A stretch of DNA of 64,000 nt from Bacillota bacterium (GTDB lineage: Bacteria; Bacillota; Bacilli; Paenibacillales; Paenibacillaceae). Shown here one piece after another: positions 10,736 through 17,556 of the stretch. Within the stretch, counting starts at the first letter, position 1, and each line of letters opens with the position of its first letter. The notes beneath the pieces are model-generated. The model had not been told where the DNA came from. It saw only the letters and a list, made by a program, of their open reading frames with translations, and did no database searches. The position numbers were made by a program, and so were the translations under genes. Where the stretch lies: positions 1 to 64,000 of the forward strand of contig JAEWPC010000091.1 in the NCBI GenBank assembly GCA_023460795.1. The letters run 5' to 3'.

Positions 10736-11618
10736 GTTCCTCGCCGAAAAACCGTTTGACGACCGGCCAGAACGCCGGATCGCGTTCCGAAGCGCTATGT
10801 CCCTCCGCTTCCACGTACAAGTGAGGCAAGCCCGGCGCGCCGGACAGCACGAGATTCAGCTCCGATACGGGAATGAATTCATCTCTGCGCGAATGAACGA
10901 GCAGTACGGGAGCCCCGCCCCTCATCTTGTTGTCCCGCAGAATGCTGACGGGATTCGCCCGACGCACCATCGCTCGGGGAATTCGGCTCCGCCAGATCAT
11001 GAACAGCGGAATCAAGTACGCGAGAGGAAATTGCGGCAGCTTTCTGCGCCGCAGCTCGGCTCCGATCATCGTCCCCAATCGGACCGGCATCGAATCGGTG
11101 ACGAGGGCCGCGATCGGCGCGCCTGCTTCGATCGCCAGCACCGCGCCGAATGCGCCCAGCGAATGGCCGATGACGCCGATGCGGTCAGGATCGATGTCCT
11201 GCCTCGTCCGAAGCCAATCGATCGCGGCGCACAGATCGTCCCGGAACTGCAAACCGGAAGGTGTACGATAATCGTCGCTATCGCCATGGCTGCGAGCGTC
11301 GTACATCAGAATCGCGAAGCCTTCTTCATACAACGGGAGAGCGTAACGCATCACCCGCGAGCGATTCGAACCCCAACCGTGAGCGACGACGATAACGGGC
11401 GGTTTCCTCCCTTGTACCGTCACCGGTTGCGGCATCAACCAACCTTTTACCGCTTTGCCCTGGCTTTGCCATACCACATCTTCGTAAGGAACGGGCGGAA
11501 CGGACTCGTTCGGCACTTGGCGCGGCTTTTGCGCTCGTACCGTCAAGCCGTATACGGCAGCCGCCATGCTTCCCGCCGCCGCTCCTAGACAACCCACCAA
11601 CCATGCCAAGACCGACAT
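10725..11618 (-). CDS. Alpha/beta hydrolase, membrane-anchored
   Basis: This 297-residue alpha/beta-hydrolase-fold enzyme has the nucleophile elbow GHSLG (near residue 135) and an HGWGSNRSR oxyanion region. The acid is probably the Asp in HSRRDEFIP, and the catalytic His is in EGHSASERDP. The first 25 residues are hydrophobic (AWLVGCLGAAAGSMAAAVYGL) and form a signal anchor. The family includes BAAT/acyl-CoA thioester hydrolase-like and YqkD-type esterases; no substrate can be assigned. It follows the SLH-like gene on the same strand, but a terminator lies between them, so it has its own transcript. Confidence 0.83.
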   Translation of the reverse strand: MSVLAWLVGCLGAAAGSMAAAVYGLTVRAQKPRQVPNESVPPVPYEDVVWQSQGKAVKGWLMPQPVTVQGRKPPVIVVAHGWGSNRSRVMRYALPLYEEGFAILMYDARSHGDSDDYRTPSGLQFRDDLCAAIDWLRTRQDIDPDRIGVIGHSLGAFGAVLAIEAGAPIAALVTDSMPVRLGTMIGAELRRRKLPQFPLAYLIPLFMIWRSRIPRAMVRRANPVSILRDNKMRGGAPVLLVHSRRDEFIPVSELNLVLSGAPGLPHLYVEAEGHSASERDPAFWPVVKRFFGEELKK

Positions 11619-11660
11619 CCCTCATTCCTCCTCCGAAGTTTGGTCTTAATATTCGCATAA

Positions 11661-11695
11661 GCTAAAAACTCCAATCCGGAGAACGGATCGGAGTT
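11661..11695 (-). terminator. Rho-independent terminator of the SLH-like gene
   Basis: On the minus strand AACTCCGATCCG pairs with CGGATTGGAGTT (one mismatch) around a 5-base loop, followed by TTTTAGC. It lies 20 bases after the stop codon at 11715. Confidence 0.8.
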
Positions 11696-11714
11696 AGGGT
11701 ATCTTGATCGGGAA

Positions 11715-12179
11715 TTATTGGATAGCCGTAGCGAACTTCTTGACGATCGCAATCGCTTCGTACGGGGTCATATAGTGCTTCGGCTTGATTTCCGCGTTCG
11801 AACAACCGATCCATTGCCGATCGACCGCCGTCGCCAACGCCTGCATCGCCCAAGCGGACACCAGCTTCCCGTCCCTGTAGCGCGAGATCGTGCGAACGAC
11901 TTCCTCACTGCTCAGCTTCGGCGATTCACCGATCTGCTCGGACGCGATCGCCATCAAAGCCGCCGCCTCTTCGCGGCTGATCTCCCTTACGCGCCGGAAT
12001 TCGTCATCGGCATAATACGCGTATGAGCCCGGCTGCAAGCCCCAGCTCGCTTCCATGCCCAATACCGATTCCGCGCGGACTAGAAATTCCGCATGTTCAT
12101 TCCAGGTCAAGTCCAGTTCCTGACTGACGAGCGTCGTAAATTCTTCGACGGTAATGGCACAGGATCTTTTGTCCTTCAT
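11715..12179 (-). CDS. Small protein with a divergent SLH-like module
   Basis: This 154-residue protein has no signal peptide or membrane segment. The C-terminal 55 residues (SRYRDGKLVSAWAMQALATAV...MTPYEAIAIVKKFA) follow the SLH pattern of Trp-Ala...Gly...Tyr/Phe-x-Pro...Thr-x-x-Glu-Ala. The N-terminal half (EEFTTLVSQELDL...ISREEAAALM) resembles a second, weaker copy. The lack of an export signal is odd for an SLH protein, so it may be an intracellular offshoot of the fold. A GGAG motif precedes the ATG at about 10 bases. Function unknown. Confidence 0.7.
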   Translation of the reverse strand: MKDKRSCAITVEEFTTLVSQELDLTWNEHAEFLVRAESVLGMEASWGLQPGSYAYYADDEFRRVREISREEAAALMAIASEQIGESPKLSSEEVVRTISRYRDGKLVSAWAMQALATAVDRQWIGCSNAEIKPKHYMTPYEAIAIVKKFATAIQ

Positions 12180-12254
12180 CGTTGCTCACGCTCCGGCATA
12201 GGCTGCTTTACTACCTATCGCCTATTATAGGCGGAGCTTCTGAACAAACTCTGA

Positions 12255-13097
12255 TCAGACGAACTTCCCTTCAGACGGAACGGCGATCTTGTCGAAATCA
12301 TCTACCAGCCTCTTCAAATCCGCCTTAAGCTCCTCGCCTGACAGGTGTACGCCGTGCCCGGTAATCGCGGCCGAAGGATTAAGCTCCGCGAGCTTCTTCA
12401 CCGAATCGTATGCGTCCCGCCAATTCGTCGTGAAATATCGAGGAGGACCGCTAATCTCCGGCTTCTGCAGGAATACGTCGTATACGAATTCCTGTTTTAC
12501 CGTAACGAAGGCGTCCCCCGCGATCAGAGCACGATCTTCCTTCCTGAACAGCGATACGTGGCCCGGCGTATGCCCCGGCGTATGAATCCACTTCCACCCC
12601 GGCATTCCCGGAATCGAGCCGTCCTCGGGCAGAGCGGTAACGCTGCCGCCCAGGTTAATCGGCTCATTAGGGAACCACGGGGACATCTTGGCGACAAGCC
12701 CTCTCGAGACCGACGGATCCCCCGGCGGATACGCTTGCCGGCCGGTCAAATACGGAAGTTCGTCGGCATGGGCATAGACCGGAACGTTCCAGCGCTCCGC
12801 GAGTTCGATAATCGCTCCCACATGATCGAAATGGCCATGCGTCAGCACGATCGCCTCAGGCCGGGAATGTTCGCCGAAGCTGTCGCGGGCAGAAGCGACG
12901 ATGTTGTCGGCCGAACCGGGCATGCCGGCATCCACGAGCACCCAGCCGGTATTGCCCTCGAGTCGTACGAAGATGACGTTCACGATCTGTACCGTTAAAT
13001 AGAACACGCCCGGCGCGGCTTCTTGCTCCTTCCCGCTGCCCACGGAAGTCACGGGCAAATCATGATAGTCGTCCCCATAGCTCATTTCGGTCTCCAT
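12255..13097 (-). CDS. MBL-fold metallo-hydrolase, glyoxalase II-like
   Basis: This 280-residue cytoplasmic enzyme of the metallo-beta-lactamase fold carries the canonical dinuclear zinc motif THGHFDH. Further ligands are in HTPGHTPGH, GDAF and ITGHG. That set is typical of glyoxalase II/ribonuclease Z-like hydrolases; the substrate is unknown. AAGGAG eight bases upstream supports the ATG at 13097. The gene upstream is divergent (13260) and the gene downstream is only 75 bases away on the same strand, so it could share a transcript with the SLH-like gene. Confidence 0.85.
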   Translation of the reverse strand: METEMSYGDDYHDLPVTSVGSGKEQEAAPGVFYLTVQIVNVIFVRLEGNTGWVLVDAGMPGSADNIVASARDSFGEHSRPEAIVLTHGHFDHVGAIIELAERWNVPVYAHADELPYLTGRQAYPPGDPSVSRGLVAKMSPWFPNEPINLGGSVTALPEDGSIPGMPGWKWIHTPGHTPGHVSLFRKEDRALIAGDAFVTVKQEFVYDVFLQKPEISGPPRYFTTNWRDAYDSVKKLAELNPSAAITGHGVHLSGEELKADLKRLVDDFDKIAVPSEGKFV

Positions 13098-13259
13098 CCA
13101 GGCAACTCCTTCGCTCTTCGCTCCATATTCCGACCTCGGTAACTTTCCTCAGTTGCCGCGCCTTCATCCATTTTCGAAGCACGGAGCAAACCGAATCACC
13201 TAGCCTTCCATGGGCGCATATCCTGCTGTATCCCGACATACGCCTAAGGAGGAATAACG

Positions 13260-14024
13260 ATGCCGAAGAACAAGCCGCCCTTCGCCAAGCCGTTGCTGCG
13301 CCGATCGTCCGGCGAACCGAAAGCCAAGCTGTCGGCCCGGCAGCCCCAAGCGAAGTCCGCCGCCGCTCCGCGAAACAAAAAAAAGCCGGCTCGCGCCGAC
13401 GTCGTGCATCTGCATTATAGCGAACCGCCATCCTACTTGAACCGTCCGATTCCCTGGTGGGTGTCACCGAACACGCGCGGATTGTTCCACCCGGGCGGAA
13501 CAGGGCATACGCCGCACTCTTCGGGTCATGGCCACCACACCCCGGGCTCCGGCACGCATTCGTCCGGACATTTTCCGCCACCGCCGCCACCACATCCGCA
13601 TCCGCATCCACAACCGTTCCCGCCTGGCTTCGGACCGTTCCCCGTTCCGATTCCGCTGCCGATTCCGGTTCCCGGACCGCAGCCCGTCCCGATTCCGCAA
13701 CCGGTACCTTACCCAAGCTACGTCACCGTCACGATTAACGGCGGTTCATCATTCCAAGGCGTGAACTACACGAACTTCGTTCTGTTCTACTCGGGCATCA
13801 CGATTCGCCAAGCGCTCGCATCGACCGGGATCGTCGGCTTCGGTTCGCTCGGGTTCATCCAGAGCGTAGCCGGCATTCCGATCGCGGGCAACGTGAACGT
13901 TCGCTTGCGCTACAACGGGCGAGTCATCCCCCAGACGCTGCTATCGCTGCCCGTCGATCCCGGTAGCCTCGTCGGGCTCGAGCTCTATTATGCCCTAACC
14001 GACGCGATTCCCGTTCCGCTTTAA
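13260..14024 (+). CDS. Pro/His-rich protein with a DUF4430-like C-terminal domain
   Basis: This 254-residue protein has three parts. The N-terminus (1-50) is strongly basic, with Lys/Arg/Ala/Pro runs. The middle (about 75-155) is low-complexity Gly/His then Pro/His (HSSGHGHHTPGSGTHSSGH, PPPPPPHPHPHPQP) and could bind metal ions. The C-terminus (about 158-254) is a compact beta-rich domain (YVTVTINGG...GITIRQALAST...VRLRYNGRVI...VGLELYYALT) resembling the DUF4430/transcobalamin C-terminal ubiquitin-like fold. There is no signal peptide. AAGGAGG seven bases before the ATG supports the start. Its last 30 bases overlap the 3' end of the convergent TVP38 gene. A surface or spore-coat role is only a guess. 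Confidence 0.75.
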   Translation: MPKNKPPFAKPLLRRSSGEPKAKLSARQPQAKSAAAPRNKKKPARADVVHLHYSEPPSYLNRPIPWWVSPNTRGLFHPGGTGHTPHSSGHGHHTPGSGTHSSGHFPPPPPPHPHPHPQPFPPGFGPFPVPIPLPIPVPGPQPVPIPQPVPYPSYVTVTINGGSSFQGVNYTNFVLFYSGITIRQALASTGIVGFGSLGFIQSVAGIPIAGNVNVRLRYNGRVIPQTLLSLPVDPGSLVGLELYYALTDAIPVPL

Positions 14025-14708
14025 GCCGGAAGCCGCGACCGCTCTATCCTTAGGCGACGACGCGCTCTCTTCCACTTTCTGCTCGACCTTGCGCCTGAAC
14101 AGGAACGGCACGGACAACGCGACCGCGAACACGATCCCGGCGATGACGTAGTCGCGCCAGTCTCCGGACGACAAGGTAGCTCCAAGGAAGTTGTAAGCGA
14201 ACGTACCCGGCAGCGTGCCGATAATCGTTCCGATGAAATACGAGCGAAGCGGCACCCGCGCCACTCCGGCCGCATAGCTTACCAGGTCGAACGGAACGAA
14301 AGGCGCTATTCTCAGCAACAGAACCATCGTGAAGCCCCGCTTCTCCATCGCTCGCTCGAGCTTGAGGAAACGGGGATTTTCTTTGCCGCCGAACAAACCC
14401 GCCCCGACTTTGCGCGCCAATAAGAACGAGAGCACCGCGCCGATGACTTCTCCGATCAACGTATACAGCATGCCGTACCAAGTTCCGAACGCTAGTCCTC
14501 CCGCCATCGCCAGCACGGACGCCGGAAACAGAATGAACGGTCTCACCACGTACATCCCCATATACATAACAGGAGCGTACCACCCGAAGTCGTCGACCCA
14601 ACCGCGGAGCGTCTCCGGCGTAACTTTCAAGTATTTGAAATCGAACCACAGCAAAGCAGCGACGATGCCGGCTATGATTCCGATTTTCATCCATGTAGAA
14701 CGACGCAA
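13995..14708 (-). CDS. TVP38/TMEM64 (DedA-superfamily) membrane protein
   Basis: This integral membrane protein of 237 residues belongs to the TVP38/TMEM64 (VTT domain) family. It has an N-terminal hydrophobic segment, then the VTT core with FPASVLAMAGGLAFGTWYGMLYTLIGE and the conserved LLLRIAPFVPFDLVSYAAG segment, and closing helices (FIGTIIGTLPGTFAYNFLG; VIAGIVFAVALSVPFLF). Family members act in lipid scrambling or membrane homeostasis in eukaryotes; the bacterial role is unsettled. The start is a TTG at 14708 with AAGGGG eight bases upstream; the ATG six codons later lacks a binding site. It overlaps the convergent gene by 30 bases. Confidence 0.87.
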   Translation of the reverse strand: MRRSTWMKIGIIAGIVAALLWFDFKYLKVTPETLRGWVDDFGWYAPVMYMGMYVVRPFILFPASVLAMAGGLAFGTWYGMLYTLIGEVIGAVLSFLLARKVGAGLFGGKENPRFLKLERAMEKRGFTMVLLLRIAPFVPFDLVSYAAGVARVPLRSYFIGTIIGTLPGTFAYNFLGATLSSGDWRDYVIAGIVFAVALSVPFLFRRKVEQKVEESASSPKDRAVAASGLKRNGNRVG

Positions 14709-14873
14709 TCGATGAGCCCCTTCCTCTGCCTACCAGTGCTATGTGTAATCATACAGGAATAGACGGAAGTTCACAAAACCGAGGTTAGCGCTGTTCGATT
14801 GGCATGATTTACCTTAGAATAGAAGAACAACCTATTATATTCTATCCATTCAGAAATCAGGTGAACCCCCCTC

Positions 14874-15452
14874 ATGCAGACGAGCTTGCTGCTATTGCTC
14901 GGTTCCAACTTTCATCGTCTATCGAATACGGTGCAGGAACAAATATATAGGGAGTTTTACCAATTTCTCTATTCCCCGATCATGTATATGATCAGCGACC
15001 ACTCCGCGACCGAGGACATCATACACGACACTTTCTTGATGACTCTGCGCAAATCGCCCGAGGTCGAAAGCGAGGAGCACCTGAAGGCGTGGATCAAAGT
15101 CGTCAGCCGCAACTTTACCTACACTTATCTGCGCAAACGAAAGCGCCAGATTACGGGCATCAGCCTAGACGACGAACAGTCCGATCTCTTCGCTTATCAA
15201 GCCCCCGTCGCCACGTCGGTGGAACAGGAAGTCGTAGCGAAATCGCTGGAAGAACAAATCGGCAAGCACTTGAAGGATTTGAAGGAAGATCAAAGGGCGA
15301 TCGTAGAGCTCAAATGGAAAAAAGGACTGTCTTACAAAGAAATCGCTTCGCAGATCGACGATACGGAGAACGGCGTGCGGCGGAAGCTGCATCGCGCCAG
15401 GGTGTTGCTGAAGAAAAAACTAAGCTTCGAATGGGGGGACCGACATGAATAA
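14874..15452 (+). CDS. ECF-type RNA polymerase sigma factor
   Basis: This 192-residue protein is a sigma-70 family member of ECF size. Region 2 (about 25-95) has HSATEDIIHDTFLMTL and HLKAWIKVVSRNFTYTYLRKRKR. Region 4 (about 125-180) has LKEDQRAIVELKWKKGLSYKEIASQIDDTENGVRRKLHRAR, the -35-binding helix-turn-helix. There is no extra C-terminal domain. The gene overlaps the following membrane protein by eight bases, the usual arrangement for an ECF sigma factor and its anti-sigma partner. Upstream 14709-14873 is AT-rich and should hold the promoter, possibly autoregulated, but I cannot define it. Confidence 0.9.
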   Translation: MQTSLLLLLGSNFHRLSNTVQEQIYREFYQFLYSPIMYMISDHSATEDIIHDTFLMTLRKSPEVESEEHLKAWIKVVSRNFTYTYLRKRKRQITGISLDDEQSDLFAYQAPVATSVEQEVVAKSLEEQIGKHLKDLKEDQRAIVELKWKKGLSYKEIASQIDDTENGVRRKLHRARVLLKKKLSFEWGDRHE

Positions 15453-16236
15453 ACAGGAATTCGATCGGCTGTTCGATTCGGCGTTCGAGGCGGCTGCCCG
15501 GGGCGGCGCCTCGCGGCCGAGCCCTGATTACCGCCCCTCCTGGGAGAAGCTTCAATCGAAGCTCGGCAGGCACAACCGATCCCGAACCCTACGCGCCAGA
15601 ATCGGCAAGCTGGCGGTACTCGCCTCGGCGCTCTTGCTCGGAGCGTTCCTATTCGGCAATACGTCTAACGTTCGCGCGATTCCGCCCGTCTTCTCGACGT
15701 TATACGAATCTTCCACGGGCGTATTATCCTACTTCTTCGGACGCGCTGAAGATCAGACCCCTGTCAAAGCCAAGACTCCGCCGCCACCCGACGCCATGCA
15801 TACCGAGAGCGTCGGCAATCCGGTGAGCCGCATGATCGTGACGAACGCAGTAGAAGCTGACGGGCTGCTTTCTTTTCCGTCGCCGACTTTTAACTATATG
15901 CCTGACGGCTACCGGCTGAACAACGTTCAAGTCAGCTACTTCGGAGACAAGACGCGCGCCGATGCAGCCGTCTACTTATACGCGAACCAAGATGGCAACC
16001 AAATCGCGTTCAGCTTCATCAAGCTGGAGGGCCGTACGAGCTTGACGGCGAACGAAGGCAAGGATGGCATCCAAGTCGAACGAATCGAGCTGGGGGACGG
16101 ACCTGGCGTTCTATACACCGCCGACAACGGGTCGACGAGATTGGAGACGGTTACGAACGGTCTGCAGGTATCGTTATCGGGTATAATTCCAGCGGATGAA
16201 ATCGTGCGTATATACGACCAGATTGCTTATGAATGA
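15445..16236 (+). CDS. Membrane-anchored DUF4367-like protein, probable anti-sigma factor
   Basis: This 263-residue protein has about 50 cytoplasmic residues, one membrane helix (IGKLAVLASALLLGAFLFG, about 52-70) and a 190-residue extracytoplasmic part. The outer C-terminal region (PTFNYMPDGYRLNNVQVSYFGDKTRADAAVYLYAN...) follows the DUF4367/LolA-like pattern often joined to anti-sigma factors in Firmicutes. It overlaps the sigma gene by eight bases, which supports an anti-sigma or signal-sensing role. No zinc-type anti-sigma motif (HxxxCxxC) is seen, so the way it would hold the sigma factor is not evident. A stem-loop follows the stop. Confidence 0.8.
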   Translation: MNKQEFDRLFDSAFEAAARGGASRPSPDYRPSWEKLQSKLGRHNRSRTLRARIGKLAVLASALLLGAFLFGNTSNVRAIPPVFSTLYESSTGVLSYFFGRAEDQTPVKAKTPPPPDAMHTESVGNPVSRMIVTNAVEADGLLSFPSPTFNYMPDGYRLNNVQVSYFGDKTRADAAVYLYANQDGNQIAFSFIKLEGRTSLTANEGKDGIQVERIELGDGPGVLYTADNGSTRLETVTNGLQVSLSGIIPADEIVRIYDQIAYE

Positions 16237-16238
16237 AG

Positions 16239-16278
16239 AAGGAGCAGCCCCTGCCGAATGGCACGAGGACTGCTCCTT
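16239..16278. terminator. Bidirectional stem-loop between convergent genes
   Basis: AAGGAGCAG (16239-16247) complements CTGCTCCTT (16270-16278), with partial pairing inside. It sits between the DUF4367 stop on the plus strand and the minus-strand stop at 16285, with short T-tracts on both sides. Confidence 0.7.
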
Positions 16279-16284
16279 TGTCGT

Positions 16285-16632
16285 TCAGCGCGTATGGAAC
16301 CGCAAATGATAAGGCACTCCCATTCGCTCGTTGCGTCGGTTCGCGATTCTGCCGGTCAGAATCACCTCGATGTCGTTATCCGGCCCGAAGCGCTTGGCGT
16401 CCTCCTTGAGATAGATGAGCAGCGTCCTTCGTTCCGATTCGTAGTGAAACAGAAAGTGCTCCGAGATGAGCCTTCCGCCCTGGTTGCCGTCTAGAATCAG
16501 GATGTTCCTGGCGTTAAGAGAATGGCTGTTCATCTCATGATAGAACGTAATCGAGACCAGCGTATCTTCAGGAACTCCTACGGCATTCGGATGAGGATGA
16601 GTATCCTGGATCCAATAGCCGATATCGATCAT
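16285..16632 (-). CDS. Single Ig-like (Big_5/SbsA type) domain protein
   Basis: The 115-residue protein resembles one bacterial Ig-like domain of the Big_5/SbsA type. It has HPHPNAVGVPEDTLVSITFYHEMNSHSLNARNILI at the start, where such domains have P-x-D-G-x-x-V...I-x-I-x-F-S-x-x-M, and closes with DNDIEVILTGRIANRRNERM. There is no signal peptide or anchor, which is unusual for this fold. Its start overlaps the stop of the secreted protein upstream by four bases (ATGA). Translational coupling suggests the two products work together, or that this was once the C-terminal part of a longer secreted protein. Confidence 0.7.
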   Translation of the reverse strand: MIDIGYWIQDTHPHPNAVGVPEDTLVSITFYHEMNSHSLNARNILILDGNQGGRLISEHFLFHYESERRTLLIYLKEDAKRFGPDNDIEVILTGRIANRRNERMGVPYHLRFHTR

Positions 16633-17108
16633 GATACGAGCACGGATCCCGATACGTTCTCGCCTTGCTCGTACACGCCGTTCTCGATCACCCAGTGGAT
16701 CGAGCGCGTACGATAGTAATAGCCCGGCGTCACGGATTTAGACACGGCATTGGAATAGTAAGCGGTGTCGTTGCCTCCGAGCGTATTGCCCGCCCCGAAG
16801 TTTTCCCAAGACGAACCGTTCCACTTCTGCACGTAGATCGTAACTCCGATGGAGTCCACTTCCCGGTTAGCGCTCGTGTTGGCAGATGCGATAACGGAGC
16901 CTGTCTTGGCGGTAATCGAACAAGAGCCGCTGTCCAAATACAGATGCGAAGGATCGAAAATGCTGTAAGGCATGATGTCTCCAGGCGGCAGCTTGACGCT
17001 TACTGGTTCTGCGTGCGTGCTCTGCGGAGACGGGCCGACGATGCCTCCGATTAACAATGCAGGTACGATCAATGCTACGGCCAAGCTTTGGAACTTAATG
17101 CGTTTCAT
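16629..17108 (-). CDS. Small secreted protein of unknown function
   Basis: This 159-residue protein has a clear signal peptide (MKRIKFQSLAVALIVPALLIGGIVG, cleavage probably after STHA). The mature part is a beta-rich domain of about 120 residues (GSCSITAKTGSVIASANTSANREVDSIGVTIYVQKW...YYRTRSIHWVIENGVYEQGENVSGSVLVS). The pattern of alternating strands with a YVQKWNGSSWENF centre is common in small secreted Firmicutes proteins such as the DUF6147 type. I am not certain of the family. A GGTGG motif precedes the ATG. It heads a two-gene unit with the Ig-like protein. Confidence 0.75.
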   Translation of the reverse strand: MKRIKFQSLAVALIVPALLIGGIVGPSPQSTHAEPVSVKLPPGDIMPYSIFDPSHLYLDSGSCSITAKTGSVIASANTSANREVDSIGVTIYVQKWNGSSWENFGAGNTLGGNDTAYYSNAVSKSVTPGYYYRTRSIHWVIENGVYEQGENVSGSVLVS

Positions 17109-17246
17109 TGTGATCCACCTTTCTTGTTATGAAGTGATTTCCACTATATACACTTCCGGGAAACGAATTCGTTCCACCAAATTTCGACATTGGGACAAAA
17201 AAATTTCGCACGACAATAAGGGGCTGTCCCAAAAAAAGACATTAGC

Positions 17247-17440
17247 TGAACGAAAAATCGTACAAAGACGCACATGAGGTACTCTGGCGCCGAGAACTGT
17301 ACGATAAATCGCACAAAGCCGCCGCATGAGCTAGACAGAACCGAGATCCTGTACGATAAATCGTACAAAGCCGCGCATGAGTCAGATAGAACCCGAGTCC
17401 TGTATGAAAAATCGTACATAACCCGCGATGGCAACAGACA
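17247..17440. repeat. Intergenic tandem array A: four units of 51-52 bp, each with a palindrome
   Basis: Units begin at 17247, 17298, 17350 and 17401. Each starts with a version of TGTACGATAAATCGTACA (perfect 8-bp inverted arms in the third unit), followed by AAAGCCGC, GCATGAG and an AGAACCGAG-type segment. The outer units are more diverged. The array occupies much of the 448-base gap between the secreted-protein start (17108) and the kinase stop (17557). No convincing gene lies here; both strands are open only because of the repeats. Confidence 0.85.
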
Positions 17441-17474
17441 CCGGAAGGAAATACATGATTGTTGTGCTGCTGAA

Positions 17475-17521
17475 AAACACGAACTGGCGGCACAGGGAAA
17501 GTACCCCTGTAACCGCCAGTT
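17475..17521 (-). terminator. Rho-independent terminator of the ara genes
   Basis: On the minus strand GAACTGGCGG pairs with CCGCCAGTTC, and an inner CAGGG/CCCTG pair extends the stem. GTGTTTTTC follows. It lies 36 bases after the kinase stop. Confidence 0.85.
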
Positions 17522-17556
17522 CAATGAAATAATCCCTTCTAGTATGGCACAGCGAT

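Noticed and set aside
17144..17524. Minus-strand open frame rich in Cys, Ser and Arg over array A
   Set aside because: It is repeat-derived, has no binding site and no protein-like domain.
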